In this document: piece by piece, positions 1 through 57,837 of the stretch
Layout of the letters: every line of letters starts with the position of its first letter
How positions within the stretch are numbered: the stretch's first letter is position 1
From: Rapana venosa
Taxonomy: Eukaryota; Mollusca; Gastropoda; Neogastropoda; Muricidae
Direction: 5' to 3'
NCBI GenBank assembly: GCA_028751875.1
Contig: CM054158.1
Span: 1,645,121 to 1,709,120, forward strand
DNA length: 64,000 nucleotides
Made by a program: the position numbers and the translations under genes
Notes under the pieces: model-generated
Told to the model about the DNA's origin: nothing
The model's database searches: none
Seen by the model: only the letters and a program-made list of their open reading frames with translations

Positions 1-112
1 ACAGTTTGTTTGTTTGTTCCTTGGCCTGAGCTCCGAGGTTTACCAATGGTGAAATTTTGCGTGCGACCATTTTCTTCCAACCATAATGGTAGCTGCATTC
101 CGACTTCAGAGG
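1..112 (+). repeat. Family G interspersed repeat (about 115 bp)
   Basis: TTCCTTGGCCTGAGCTCCGA and GGTTTACCAATGGTGAAATT, then GGTAGCTGCATTCCGACTTC. Related copies occur at 7415, 11700, 26905, 32808 and 13375 (plus) and at 42880 (minus). In complete loci it lies just upstream of family A or C bodies, so it may be a piece of a larger SINE. Confidence 0.6.
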
Positions 113-313
113 TAAAAATCTCACAGTGATTCACAGGTGGGATGAGTGAGTCAGAATGCTTAGTCTGGGTGACCTCCAGGGCTTAACGTTAAGCTGGAGA
201 ATGTGCAACACCATCACTACATGGCACAGATGAGGGTACAGATTTTTTTATATGATTTATGATACATAACAACTGGTATTTTACTATATGATTTACGCTG
301 TCTAAGAACTGAC

Positions 314-45624
<45,311 letters not shown>

Positions 45625-45659
45625 GATGACCGTTCTTCACCTTTGCCTATCCAGGCACC

Positions 45660-48148
45660 TGCCAACATGTATGTAAGATTAGTCATGATAAAAAATGTAA
45701 CAGTTAAACTGCTCACTGAATACATTATATAGTAACTGTGTATTGTATACTGCTTTCACGACTTGACAAATGTGATTAGACTTAAGTCGTAAAAGACTTC
45801 CTTTAATTCCTTGAGGAGTCAAAAACATGTTTATTTCTGCAAACTTGAGAAGCATTGGCCCCAGCACTTGACTAACATTTTCAATTTCAAGCAGTGCGTC
45901 TCAGGCAAGTTTAATCTAGCAAAGCAATCCTTCTCTCCAGATTAAATTAAGGGAGAAGTCAAGTCCAAGTTTTAGACTTTCACTTAGTCTTACTGAGAGC
46001 GAGATGCAGAGGCATGCAAATAATTTTTATTCTGCTTGCTATTCTAGGTTTTGGGTTTTGTATCTAAAATTTTATTTTAAAAACCCACACAAAAAAAACA
46101 GCCAACTAATATAAGCACACATGACCTAAATTCCATCACAACATCTTTTCTTGTTCTTTCTTTGTTTTTTTCCAAAGAAATTTAGCACGTTATACTATAG
46201 TACATGACACATCATTACCACACGTCTACATCACATTTTAATTATATTTTTATGAGGCAAAATTTTTAAGTGCATAAATTGCTTGATGTTCCAAAACATA
46301 ATTATAACTGATTGATCAGAGATCTTGCCTGAAATTGTGAAAAATCTACCCTTGGCCTAAGGTAACAAAGAACATTTCAGCCCCTCTTTCAAACCCTTTT
46401 GTTTGCTCTTTTTCAGATATTTGAATCCAGACCACTGCTCAAATAAACATCTAATGAACTAGAGAAAAGAAAGTTAATTTTTAACTGATAAATGATCAAT
46501 CTAATTCACTTTTATTCAGACTTAAGTTAAGTTGGTCTAGCATCATTCTTACGCCATCAACTGTTACCAGCTATCAACTTTATCCTGATCTTTCATCTGG
46601 TCTAAATTCATGTTATCCCATCGGGGTGCTGGGGGCCTGTCACTGTGACAGTTTGAATAGCATCCCCACCTTCTGGAAATTCTGTGCTAGGAGCTCCCTC
46701 TTTAGCATCCCCCTGTGTTTCTGCCTTGGTCCTTTTACCTTGTCTTCTCAAATATTTTCTGCCTTCTTCAGTTTTTGGTCCATCCTCTTGCCTATTAAAA
46801 TTTTTCCAAAAAGACCTAAATGATATATATTATATTGATAACAATTCTCTCCCATGCTGAAGTTGGATATGGAGCACCTGACTTGCCATAATGGAAACAC
46901 AACGTATTTTTGTTCATCTTTTGTAATATGACAGACAATACCCTGAATACATCAATAGCTGCTGTTTTAGTGTTTGACCTTTCGACGACAAAGAACTACA
47001 AATTTATCTAGCAATTGACACTGCATACACTTTTCTTTCTGGATAAATTTCTTTTAAAATAAAAGTGAATAATCACTAAAGGCTTGCAAAAAAAAAGTAG
47101 CATTGTAGTTTTGTACTAAGCAATCAGCTCCAGTTGAGATCATTCATGAGCCTGGAATCAGGCCTGTGACAATGACAATGCTAGTGTTATCTCATCATCA
47201 TCATCAACCATTACACCCAGTGGTGTGTAGGGCACAATGCTAGTGTAGGAAGTGTTAATTGTTATTCACTTATTCACTTATTGTTAATTAAAATACTGCT
47301 ATGAGTATGACTAATTTCTTAAAGACGCATGTGTGTGTAGGCTGACTAGCATGCATTCCTGTGATTTGAATGATTGACAAATGTATTCAATTATTCTTTG
47401 ATTCAGTGATTGGCAGTAACTTTAATTTAGTTTTGATAGTCTGACATAATCACTGATGTCACATCTGAAATAAGAGCTCAGCTATGAAGCTGTTGTTTTG
47501 TTAGCTCCTTTTTCCATTGACTGTTAAAAACATGAAGTTACAGCTGTCTTATAGTATCAACTGATACAAAACCAATGTGCTTTTGTTTTTTAATGTTTGT
47601 TCTAATTGTATCAAAAATAACCAAACAATAAGAAGCAAGCTTCCTCCAAAAGAAAAACTGTTTCTCAAAAGTAACCTAACTTTTTCATATCTCTTATTTG
47701 TATCCACTGAAGCATGCATGCAGTACTGCTAACACAGAGCTCTGCAACTTTTGGAAATAAAAAGTACCATAACTTTATTATCATAATCGGACACACTTTT
47801 CACTTTTCAGTTTTTGTTATCTGCTGAGAGAGTCACGAGTTTGGAGAGCAAACCAAACCCACTATATTTTTAATTTCATCATGACACAAGAGTTTGTAAA
47901 GACTACTAACAGTGTTTTAAAATGCATTATGAAATACATTTTAACTTGACTTTATATTTTATCAGACATACAAGCAGACGTCTCTTCAGCAATCAATGAC
48001 CAATGAATGATGATGAATGTAAACAGTCAACAGTCCGTCTGTCTGCTCCCTCCGTCTGTACTGATTCAAAACAAACGAACTGGCGGTTGACGTTACAAAC
48101 GAACTAACTCCATTAAAGCAAGAATAGATGTCATAAAAATGCAAATAC
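45660..48148. other. Probable CKAP5 5'UTR intron, AT-rich, mostly unique
   Basis: No coding exon, SINE head or satellite is obvious apart from a short GT/GA patch just left of it (45295-45390). This is the longest apparently unique stretch in the window. Confidence 0.5.
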
Positions 48149-48290
48149 CTCTTCAGTTGTTGATCAGAACCAGAAAAAGATTGCAAGTTTCTCCAAAAAC
48201 ACTCAACAGAAAATTATTCGCCGATATGATCATCAGATTTTTTTGAAATCTTTCCAGTTCTAAATTAGGATTGGTCAAGGTGCCTTCCGG
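48149..48290 (-). promoter_or_regulatory. Candidate CKAP5 promoter and 5' non-coding exon
   Basis: Coding exon 1 has only about 34 nt of 5'UTR before an acceptor, so an upstream non-coding exon is required. On the minus strand here, an ETS-type CCGGAAG (48290-48284) and a CCAAT box (48274-48270) are followed by about 120 nt ending at a possible donor AAGAG|GTATTT (48148). The position and element order fit a housekeeping promoter, but no transcript supports it. Confidence 0.3.
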
Positions 48291-48971
48291 TTATGTACAA
48301 TTATTGAATTGGATGCCAGCGAAGTTGCAGACAATTGGTTTTTCTATTTTTTCCATTGCTATGGTGTTAAAGAATATTTGAAATTAAATAAGTTTCTGTT
48401 ACTAACGGATGCAGAGTTCCTTCCTCGTTTTTCTTTTTTTAAATTGCTTCGTATCGGTCACAGTCAGCCGCATGAGTAATCACTTGGGGAGGTTTCATTT
48501 TTTTACCGAAAAAGTTTTGCACTTGTGGCCTGTTTGTCCAGTTTCATGTTAAATTCAACGCACATGATAGCACCCAATCAGGCACAGTTGCACTTAAACA
48601 TACAGGCAATTTTGCATGGTAGTTTGTTCGTCACTGGAAAGGGTTTTCTAATGGTTAGGCAATCATAGGGTACTTCCGGGTATATACCTCCATTGTATCT
48701 CCCAGGCTGTTGGGGATGGTTAAGGGGGTGGGGGTTAATGAACGATTGATCGATTGATCGTCAGTTTAAAATTTGTCCTTGTAAACATATATCAATCAAC
48801 ACAACAAACAAATTATGGGAATCAATAAAACCGGGGGCGACATAATTTATGAAATAACACTAAACACACACACACACACACACACGTGTGTGTGTGTGTG
48901 TTGTAGTTGTTTTTAAAGAATAGATTCACACAAACACACATAGAGGTCAGTCGTAATACCACTTCCAAAAC

Positions 48972-50044
48972 ATGGCAAGCCAAGATCTTCAATTGGTAAT
49001 TATTGGCCAAATCATTAACCTCACAAGCCGGAGAAGTTCTAGAGAAAAATGTTCAAAACCGATTACTATTACTCCAGTCAACCAAGCAGGGTTTAGAAAA
49101 GGAAGGTGCACAACAGGTCACCTTATACAGATTACAAACCATGTCAAAATAAATTTGCACACAAAAAGAGCACACTTACAACTTTTTCGATATGAAAAGC
49201 ATATGACAGTGTTTGGTCTGAGACCGCTGTATACATTTAAACTTTAACAGTTAACATTTAACATTTAAAAGTGTATACTGACGGATCTGTATTAGAAACA
49301 GGCAAAAGTGGTGCTGCATATGTGATTCCGACTTTAAAAGTTCAAAAATCTTTTCATTTAGGACAACATTTTTCTATTTTTACTTCTGAATTATTTGCAA
49401 TTCTTATGGCTTTGAATTTTTTGTCTGATACTGCTATTGATGTTTGCCAAATTCTGTTTTGCGTTGACTCAAAGGCAGTGTTAATGGCATTAAAGTCATG
49501 GCATGGTAAAATAAGGAATGATATTGTATTTGAGATAAAATTCCTGATACATTCTATTGCAAGCAGAGGCATCAGCATAACTTTTTGCTGGATCCCTTCT
49601 CATTGTGGAATTTTTTCGAATGAGCTGGTGGATTCTTTGGCAAAACAAGGTGCCTCTGAATACAGTACTGAAGTGTTTGATTCTAATCTTGCATTGTCGT
49701 CTTATGAAATTCATTCTAAGTTAATGAAATGCATACATTCAAAGATTATAGCAAAACATTATCAGCAGTTTCCTTGCCCACGGAAATTAGACATTCTAAT
49801 ACATAAACTGAGATTAAATGCATGGAATACTAAATATTCAAAAAATGTAACATGTTGTTGTTCTATTCCACTTTCAGTCCACCATTTGTTGTTTGATTGC
49901 CCAATTCTTCTTGACATGTATAAAAGGAGAGGTTTAGATATTCATAAGAAATATGCCACTAGTCAAGAAGTTTTATATGACTCTCAGCAATTCGTAGTGT
50001 CAGTTGCTGAAGTCATATATTCTTCACCTGTAAAACCTTTACTG

Positions 50045-50128
<84 letters not shown>

Positions 50129-50347
50129 TATATATATGTTTATGTATATGTATATACATATATATATATTTATATATATGGGTATATATATATACTTATG
50201 TGTGTGTGGGTGTGGGTGCGTGTAGGGGAGAGAGAGAGAGAGAGAGAGATGCGGTGTGTAATAATAGGTACTTTGGTATGAATGCGGGTGTGTCTAAATC
50301 ACCATGTAGTGAATAGACATTAAACAAAACAAAACAAAAACAAAAAC
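48972..50347 (+). mobile_element. Non-LTR retrotransposon with internal deletion: RT start plus RNase H and tail
   Basis: The first part reads QAGFRKGRCTTGHLIQITNH and LQLFRYEKHMTVFG, RT motifs 0-1. The core of RT (including YADD) is missing. The next frame (49271-50047, 258 codons) is a readable RNase H domain: YTDGS, SELFAILMAL, CVDSKAVLMAL and WIPSHCGIFSNELVDSLAKQ supply the acidic and histidine residues. A Cys/His tail follows (CCCSIPLSVHHLLFDC). After a TA microsatellite comes the 3' tail with AGTGAATAGACATTAAAC. I read it as a recombined or internally deleted copy. Confidence 0.8.
50058..50180. repeat. (TA)n microsatellite inside the LINE 3' region
   Basis: About 60 bp of uninterrupted TA followed by imperfect TA/TG. 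It lies between the RNase H frame and the 3' tail. Confidence 0.95.
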
Positions 50348-50502
50348 ATTTAAACTTATAGGAATAAATGAGGAAATGTTTCAATATTTCAGATATTTAT
50401 TGTATGAAAGGTATATATGCACTAGAGTAAATATGGTATCTTCGCCATTTGAACGTGTGTGCAAATAGACATTGGTACTCTACAAGGGTCAATAAAAAAA
50501 AA

Positions 50503-50756
50503 AGTATGTTCTTTCGAGCCAGAAGGCCCATAGAGCCGGAGCTTATCCCGGTTTCTGTAGCGTTAAGCGAACTGATGGTTTTTCACCACCCCTGTGACAG
50601 GACGCTAGTCTGTCGCCAGATACTTCCCCAGCAGAGCTGGTACCCACTTGTACACCTGGGTGGAGTGAGGAAAATAGGAGTAAAGTGTCTTTCCCAAGGA
50701 CACAACACCGAGCCAAGCCGAGTTGACCGCCTAAACCACTCGACCACGGTGCCTCC
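50503..50756 (-). mobile_element. tRNA-headed SINE (family E), copy 1, with target-site duplication
   Basis: The minus-strand head GGCACCGTGGTCGAGTGG resembles a tRNA A-box region. Part of the B-box segment present in the sister copy at 56.5 kb is deleted. The sequence CTCTACAAGGGTCAATA occurs on both sides, a clear target-site duplication. The host site is the RT fragment of a LINE. Confidence 0.85.
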
Positions 50757-50880
50757 TCTACAAGGGTCAATAATAGCTCCAATTTTGTTTACTTTTCTTA
50801 TCCATGATGTCCCTTTTTCCCCCCTAGCAATGTACCCTTAGCACAATATGCAGATGACATTGCTGTAAAGATAAATGCAA
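50750..50880 (+). mobile_element. RT fragment of a non-LTR retrotransposon, interrupted by a SINE
   Basis: Across the SINE at 50503 the target reads GTLQGSIIAPILFTFLIHD, then after a frame break LAQYADDIAVKI. These are the QGS...LF and YADD motifs of the RT palm. Only about 150 nt of RT are left. Confidence 0.7.
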
Positions 50881-51202
50881 ATCTTCATAATGTACAACTA
50901 ATAGAGTTATAAGCCACGTGCGAAAAGTTTGTCAAATAGAACTAGATAAATCAATTGTGTAATGAAAGAAAACGGGCTTCAAAGTCAAGTCAAAAAACAC
51001 TTTAATCATCCCATGAAGAGCAATTACAATACTGAGGGCTTGCCTTCTCAGGAGATAAAAACCAAACTAATATTCACAAGACATTAAGTTATTGGGCGTT
51101 AACTTAAACCCTGTGTGTGGCATGTGTGTGTGGAGGGGGTGGGGTGGAGAGGGGGTAGGTGCATGCTTGCTGCCTGGGCGTTTGTGTGTGTGTGTGTGTG
51201 TG

Positions 51203-51237
<35 letters not shown>

Positions 51238-51889
51238 AGAGAGAAGTTCAGTATTCAAACTTTAGTTTGACAAGCTGCTCTTTTATTGTTCTATTCTTGT
51301 TATTGTGATTGTAGTGTCTATTTTCCTAACCATTCATTGTGATGTTTTTTCCTGTTGTGGTATGGTTGTATCCGTGTTATTGTATCTTCTTCTTTGCCAA
51401 ACGCTCAGATAGCAACTCATGAGGCCTTGACAAATGCTGTTGTACACTGAAAGCCCTCTAGGGGTCCAAAGAGTTTGTCCCTCATCGGCAGGTCAGTGGG
51501 CCAGATATCGGCCCTCAAGGTTTGGGTGTGTTGGACAGGTCTGGAGGAGGAAGTGTTCCACTGTCAAAGTGCTACAGGGCACGCCTCACAATCACCAATG
51601 TGGAAATTGGTGTTATTGTATCTAGAACTTTGGACAGTTTCAAGATAAAGCGTTACACAAGTTTCCACTGACATTACACACGTATCTTCCCTGCAACTTA
51701 CAGCTTATCCTATCCCCCCCTAACTTAACACCACGCGCACACACATACACACACAGGATACCCTTGGACAGATCACTTTAACAATATGCTCACAAGACCC
51801 TCTATAATAGATCCTTACAGCACTGAAGCACATTCCATAGCAATGCAGCCAGACTGGAATGAACTCAACTTGCTACCCTCTACCAACGA

Positions 51890-51920
<31 letters not shown>

Positions 51921-52540
51921 TATGGAATTTATATAGCACTGAATCTTGTAAAGCAACAAATCAAAGCCCTCAGTAGAGTAGAGAAAAAAAGCGCTCAGTA
52001 GAAAAATAGAGGAGAGGACCCAGTGCTCTTGAAGCCTTCCATGATATCCTGCTGAGCATCTGGGAAGGAGAGAGAACCCCACAGTATAAAATAGCATCTC
52101 CACCTTCTGCACAGAAATTCCCTCTATTGTACCCCTTGTGTCTGCCTTGTTCCTATTTTTCCAGTCACCTCTTTCTTGTTTATTTTCTGCCTCTTTGGTC
52201 CATTCTCCTGCCCCCTTTTCCCCCCCAGAAAGACTTAAAACTATAACAATTCTCCCCCACACCAGTAGGATGTGCTGGGCCTGACTTGTTAAGTGCTTAG
52301 CGGCAGCAAAGCGCATTTTCGCTCAACAGACAACAGTAGTTACTGTCTGAGCATTCGACGAATAAAAAGAAGAATATGGTCACCACTGAGCATTTGTGGG
52401 TGTTACGTGCAGTAATCAGAATATGCTGAAATGGAATCATGCTATTTTTTGTGACATTGTTTAAATTCAGTTAAAAAGCAAGGTACATTTCCAACATCTT
52501 GCATTTCGAACGCATAGCCAGAGCCGTTCGTGTAGCCTAC
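50880..52540. other. Intergenic, no gene recognised
   Basis: GA/GT microsatellites at 51185-51235, a family C tail fragment at 51885, otherwise anonymous sequence. Confidence 0.5.
51885..52020 (-). mobile_element. Fragment of family C SINE (tail end)
   Basis: The (ATA)n run followed by TGTATGGAATTTATATAGCA and TGAATCTTGTAAAGCAACAA matches the tail half of the element at 20805. Confidence 0.6.
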
Positions 52541-52640
52541 ATTAGCACTTTTGCTTGAGCTGTCCAATAATTACAATCACCAGATCGATTATGCATTTGC
52601 AACAGTTTGTAGTATTATTTACCGTATCTACTGTCAGACA

Positions 52641-52676
<36 letters not shown>

Positions 52677-52789
52677 GTGCGGCACTATGTGTGCTGGCCC
52701 GGTACACGTGTGCGTGCCTCCTTGGAGATGCTTGATCGATGTGGGTAGTGGAACCACCTCTCCATCGCTAACTCAGTTAAATATATCGA

Positions 52790-52793
52790 CCAT

Positions 52794-52860
<67 letters not shown>
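52790..52860. repeat. (TA)n microsatellite
   Basis: About 32 TA units with one C interruption. Confidence 0.95.
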
Positions 52861-52861
<1 letters not shown>

Positions 52862-52974
52862 TTAGTATGAGCATAACGTTACATCAAATAATTTGAAAAT
52901 GATGGTGCTGGACCTGACAAACTTCAGAGAAGTTCGTTTTTAGGTAACTCCAGACCTAAAATGTGTAGCAAGGT

Positions 52975-53220
52975 CTTCTGGCCTTCTTCCACAAACATTC
53001 TATGGATGAGACTATAAACCGAGGTCCCATGTGAGAATGCACTCAGAACATCTTGCCTACATATTAAAACCTGTCCCGCCTTTTAAAAGAGTGGGCCATT
53101 TGTGCCTGTAGGAACGGTTAACAAAATTTACAAACCGTATGCACGCGGGGAGTGAATGGGGAAAAAAAGCATACAAGTGTTTATTCCAATATCCTCGAAA
53201 TAAACAAATAAATAGATAGG
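52975..53220 (+). mobile_element. Family A SINE, 5'-truncated
   Basis: It starts within the body (TCTATGGATGAGACTATAAA) and runs to the CCTCGAAATAAACAAATAAA tail. It directly precedes the copy at 53310. Confidence 0.7.
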
Positions 53221-53309
53221 GGTCAAAATTATGACTAGTGACATGATATATGGAAATAGTTTATTTAGTAAGCCAATACCATAGATAGTTTTTGATCTGC
53301 GACTTACGG

Positions 53310-53715
53310 GTGGTTAGAGTGATGTTTTCGTGTTTGCTGACCCCGGTTCGATTCTCGTTCAAGAGGATTTTTCCTCTGGAGTTAACATTAGTGCCGACTC
53401 CACTCTCCCCAAAAGTCCTTCGGGTGAGACTATAAACCGAGGTCCCGTGTGCGAACACGCGCAGAACATCTTACGCACACGTTAAAACCAGTTCCGCTTT
53501 TCCGGGGAGTAGGCCATTGTGTGCCGGTGGGAACGATGACAAATTTTACAAAACTGCTTACACTCGGGGACTAGATGAAAAAAGCACATGAGTGCTTACT
53601 CCATTATCCAAAACGGCATACACACGGGGACTAGATGTATAAAAGCACATAAGTGCTTATTCCATTATCCTTGATATAAAAGACTAAAATAAAATAAATA
53701 AATAAAATAAATCCT
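53310..53715 (+). mobile_element. Family A SINE with 3'-end duplication
   Basis: ACGGGTGGTTAGAGTGATG and GGTTCGATTCTCG form the head. The 3' segment (ACACGGGGACTAGATG...CTTATTCCATTATCC) is present twice (53550-53610, 53612-53680). Confidence 0.75.
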
Positions 53716-53719
53716 CGGA

Positions 53720-55130
53720 ATAAAAGAATAAATAAATAGAGTTTTTACCTCGTATTATTTATTTTTTGTTGTTTTGTTTGGTGGTTGTTTTTCTGGTCCG
53801 TTATAATTTTATTATTGCAACATGAGTCACTATATACCCACGATGTCTGGAAGCAGGTTATTCAAGTTCTTTTCAAAACAATACATTCTGTGATGGGCAG
53901 AAAATTCCTGCACAAATTTAGCGACTAACATACAGCGAAGCGGACAAAATCTCTCGGTGTTTGAGTAAGTGGAGATCATTTCGTTTGGGCTCTGCACCTA
54001 GCAAAACTTGGGCTTTCCCAGTGGCAGAGCACATCGCCCCTCTGTGGTAGCATCAATAGCAGCTGCTTCAATGGCAAAGACAGCTCTAAATCGAAGACTA
54101 GATTATGTCTAAACCACAACAGGAAAGCCAAACACCAACAAACCAGGAGAGTCTGGATTTTAGGGCCGAATAAATACATCATTTTGTTTCAAAGAGTCGC
54201 TTCAGATCCGAGAATGGGACGTTAGTGTGTTAAAAAAAAAAGACATGGTGCAGTTTGTCACAGGGAAGGACTCAGAGATCCGACTGAAAGAACTAATATA
54301 TCATCCTAAGATCCGACTGAAAGAGGAACTGATTGATATAAAAGTATTCCCGTTCAGTCTTTGTGATTCTAGCATTTCAAAAAGGTAACTAGTGTAAGGT
54401 GCAAGAGGTATGGGAACGCAGTCATATTGTGTGTGTGTAGAAAAGTTTGCAGCACGTGTTACCCCCCCCCCCCCCCCCCCCCTCTAATTCCATCCGTCTA
54501 AACATTTTTACTGCTTTTTGAGCCAGCAACCAGCACTGTTTTCCCTCAACATATGAATATTTTATTCTCACCAAGGCGTGACAATAACGCATACAATAAT
54601 TTAGGCAGCATCTATGAACGAAACCAGGGAAACATGAGTTACATATACATGTATGAGACTCAAGACCATGTCACAGACTGATTCTGCATTTATTTCATTT
54701 TTCTTTTTGTGTCTTTCTCCTTGAATTTTGAAATGCCTGCACACTGGCACCTCTCTTCACTAAAACAGCTTTCCTGTGATTCTGGCAGGCGCTACAAGTT
54801 CTCATTCAAATTCAAATCAGAGAGATGGAAAACGTCTCACTATCTCAGTATCTGTGTGCAAAAACGAAGCAAAAATGGTTTTATTCACAAGGGGCAAGAA
54901 CTGTCATTCATTTTGCACAAGTTGTCTCTTGTTACATGATAAACCTAGAGGGGGCACTGTCCAGAAATAGCAGATTCTTCCGCTTGAATGGAAATCAAAC
55001 ACTTTCTTCGATAGTTTTAGATGTGATAGCACCTTTTGCAATAAATTAGATTTTTAAGTTTAGTAGAATAGTGAATGCCTGAAAATATATTTCATTGTGA
55101 ATAAACTCCCAGAGAACTATTTTCTCTTCC
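53720..55130. other. Intergenic, no gene recognised
   Basis: Contains a C run (54463-54482). ATCCGACTGAAAGA occurs twice at 54278 and 54310. No coding similarity seen. Confidence 0.5.
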
Positions 55131-55352
55131 AGGCGGAAGTTTGAGGTCACAACCGCCATTCGGCATTTCCAGGATGGCGTTTTCGATGAACAATCGGCTA
55201 TTTAAAACAAGATTCAGATTATAAATTGTGAAGCCTGTAACTGCCCATATAATCCTGGTGTTTGAAGATAAATATATAATCTGTTGATTGGTTTGGTAAT
55301 AATCAACATTCTGTCGGAAGTACTGTCGGAAAAAGACCTCCAGTTTGAGCAG
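55130..55352 (+). promoter_or_regulatory. Candidate ARF6 promoter and 5' non-coding exon
   Basis: GGCGGAAGT (ETS-like), CCGCCATT and GGATGGCG (YY1-like ATGGC core on both strands) cluster at 55130-55190. A good donor GAGCAG|GTAGGT closes a possible exon at 55352. ARF6 coding exon 1 needs an upstream 5'UTR exon, and this is the best-looking place before 60 kb. It is inference only. Confidence 0.25.
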
Positions 55353-56550
55353 GTAGGTGGGGCGTCCGGCTTTTTTTTTTCTTTAAATAGCCTATTTTTG
55401 TAATGAAACTTGTCATGTTTTTCAATCAGAAAGTATTGAGTTCACAGATGGAGTATAATCGTGACAGTATAACACGAGCAAAATATATCATCTCTTTCAT
55501 TTTTGGCTACCGTTCACTGATTCAGTCATATATAGGCCTATGGTATCCATGGTTCCTCTATAACTCTGGACACCGGAGTATTAATTTGTGAACACATTTC
55601 GCTGTATGATTGATATTATATGAGATACGATACTTTGTCGTATTTAAATGTTTATTATTGATTTATTTTAACCAATATGGTTTTCTAACCGAATGTGGGT
55701 GTCTGAGAGAATGGGCGTGGTATCTTGTTTACTATTGAGTCATTGACACTTTCACTTTGCTGCCTCCCAACAGTCCTAGTTCCTATTCGAAACGATACTG
55801 GCTGAATCGTGGAGTTTGAGCCGGTTTCACTTTCCAGTTATAAATTGACTGCAAGATAACTGGGCACCCAATCTGCCCAGACAGAGGGAGAAGATAGTCA
55901 TAAAATGTGTATGTAGTGACAGAAGTGAAAAGGTTACTTTGTGGCACTGATCCAATGCATGCATTGATCTCACTTGGGGCTCATTAGTTAGCTTTCACCC
56001 AGAATTATTCATGTGCTCAAACCCTATGCATATGCATATTTGATTTAAAAGGAATGGGTTCCTTGCAGCAAACAATCAGGTGATAAGTTGAATGCAGACC
56101 GTGTATACATGTTAGTTGATATTTATAAAGAATTCTTTTATTATGAAAGGTAGAAGGCAGTAAGTAAGCATATAAAATAGAAAAATGTTATAAAATCAAC
56201 AAACCAACCAACTAACCAACACAACAGAGGGCTATAATGGTCACGTGTTGTTGGTTCCCAGAGCCTTAACACCCCCCATTCACCCCAGAACAAACCAAAA
56301 CAAACTGACTGACTTTGTCTCATTAGTTTTCTTGTTTGTACAAAATGTCAACTTACAAAAAAAAGTTTATGAGAGTGTAGTTATGTATACATACATGTGT
56401 GTGTGTGTGCATGCACGCGCATGTGGACTCACTGACTCAGACTCGCACTACAGATGAACAGCTGGACAGACAGACAGCAGATAGAGATTTCTAGATACTA
56501 AGTTAGTATCACACACAGACTGACACAGTGACAGAGACTCAGACACAGAA
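55353..56550. other. Intergenic or ARF6 5'UTR intron, no gene recognised
   Basis: Anonymous AT-rich sequence with a CA/GT patch at 56395-56420. Confidence 0.5.
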
Positions 56551-56832
56551 GTATGTTCTTTCGAGCCAGAAGGCCCATAGAGCCGGAGCTTATCCGGTTT
56601 CTGTAGCGTTAAGCGAACTGATGGTTTTTCACCACCCCTGTGACAGGACGCTAGTCTGTCGCCAGATACTTCCCCAGCAGAGCTGGTACCCATTTGTACA
56701 CCTGGGTGGAGTGAGGAAAATAGGAGTAAAGTGTCTTTCCCAAGGGCACAACACCGAGCCGAGCGGGGATCGAACCCGCGACCTCTGGATCACAAGTTGA
56801 CCGCCTAAACCACTCGACCACGGTGCCTCCTC
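56551..56832 (-). mobile_element. tRNA-headed SINE (family E), copy 2, intact head
   Basis: On the minus strand the head has GTGGTCGAGTGGTTTAGG (A box) and GGTTCGATCCC (B box). The body matches the copy at 50503 almost base for base. CTCAGACACAGAAG flanks both sides as the target-site duplication. Confidence 0.88.
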
Positions 56833-56875
56833 TCAGACACAGAAGAAACACAAATCTACAGATGGACACTGAGAC

Positions 56876-57317
56876 AGTGACACACACACACACTGACACA
56901 GTGGCACACATTACACACACACATGTATACACACACGTGTTAAACCCTGTTCCGCTTTTCGTAAGAGTAGGCCATTGTTTGCCGGTGGGAACAGATGACA
57001 GAATTTACAAAACCACATACACATGGGGACTGGATGTAATAAAGCACATAACTGCTTATTTCATTATACTTGGTAGAAAAGAATAAAATAAAACACACAC
57101 AAATACTTATATGCATACACACACACACACACTGGTACAGTGACACACATACACACTGATACAGTCACACACACACACACATGTAACAGACCGACAGACA
57201 AACACTGAGACAGACACACAGGCACACACACATGCGCGCATGCACACACACATGTATGTATACATGTAATATACACACTCACACACACCCACACCCATAT
57301 AGGCACAGATTGAGAGG

Positions 57318-57351
<34 letters not shown>

Positions 57352-57430
57352 CAGAGAGACAGACAGAGAGAGAGAGAGAGACACACACACACACACACGT
57401 CACACACACGTCACACACACTCGTGACACT
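56876..57430. repeat. (CA)n/(GACA)n/(GA)n cluster
   Basis: Several short CA, CAGA and GA runs around a family A SINE tail. Confidence 0.8.
56936..57090 (+). mobile_element. Family A SINE, 3' part
   Basis: GTTAAACCCTGTTCCGCTTT through GGGGACTGGATGTAATAAAG to the GTAGAAAAGAATAAAATAAA tail. Confidence 0.65.
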
Positions 57431-57837
57431 GACAGAGTGTGTGCACTGTACTGCAAAACTGAAGTATTACATTAACAAGTACTGAAGTAGCATTGTTCAT
57501 TGTCATTTCAAGGGCTTGAGCAGTATAACTTATAAGGAAGTAACATAATCAGTGAAATGAGTCATCATTGTAGCATAGTAACATTCGATTCATTTGGATA
57601 TGAATGCTGTATCAGTGTATGAAATATCCTACTCAGGCGTAGACTTTTCTCTACAAGTACAACACAGGAAACTTTTGAATACTTGATGGAAATTTATTTT
57701 AAACATACTACACTTTTTACAGCAACATTAGAGTAACCGAGTTTCCAAACACAGTTGTTGAACTTAAGTTGTAATGAATTTTTTTGATATAATATAATGC
57801 TTATTTGCATGTCAAATTTGTGTCTTCTATTGTTCTT

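Noticed and set aside
51434..51625. Small plus-strand frame with RPSRFGCVGQVW
   Set aside because: Looks like decayed repeat; too short and no recognised domain.
53976..54182. 68-codon minus-strand hydrophobic frame; similar small frames at 54709-55049 and 55403-55591
   Set aside because: Short, no family, no splice or promoter support.
56750..56832. Functional tRNA gene on the minus strand
   Set aside because: A and B boxes are good but there is no acceptor-stem pairing and a SINE body with target-site duplications follows.
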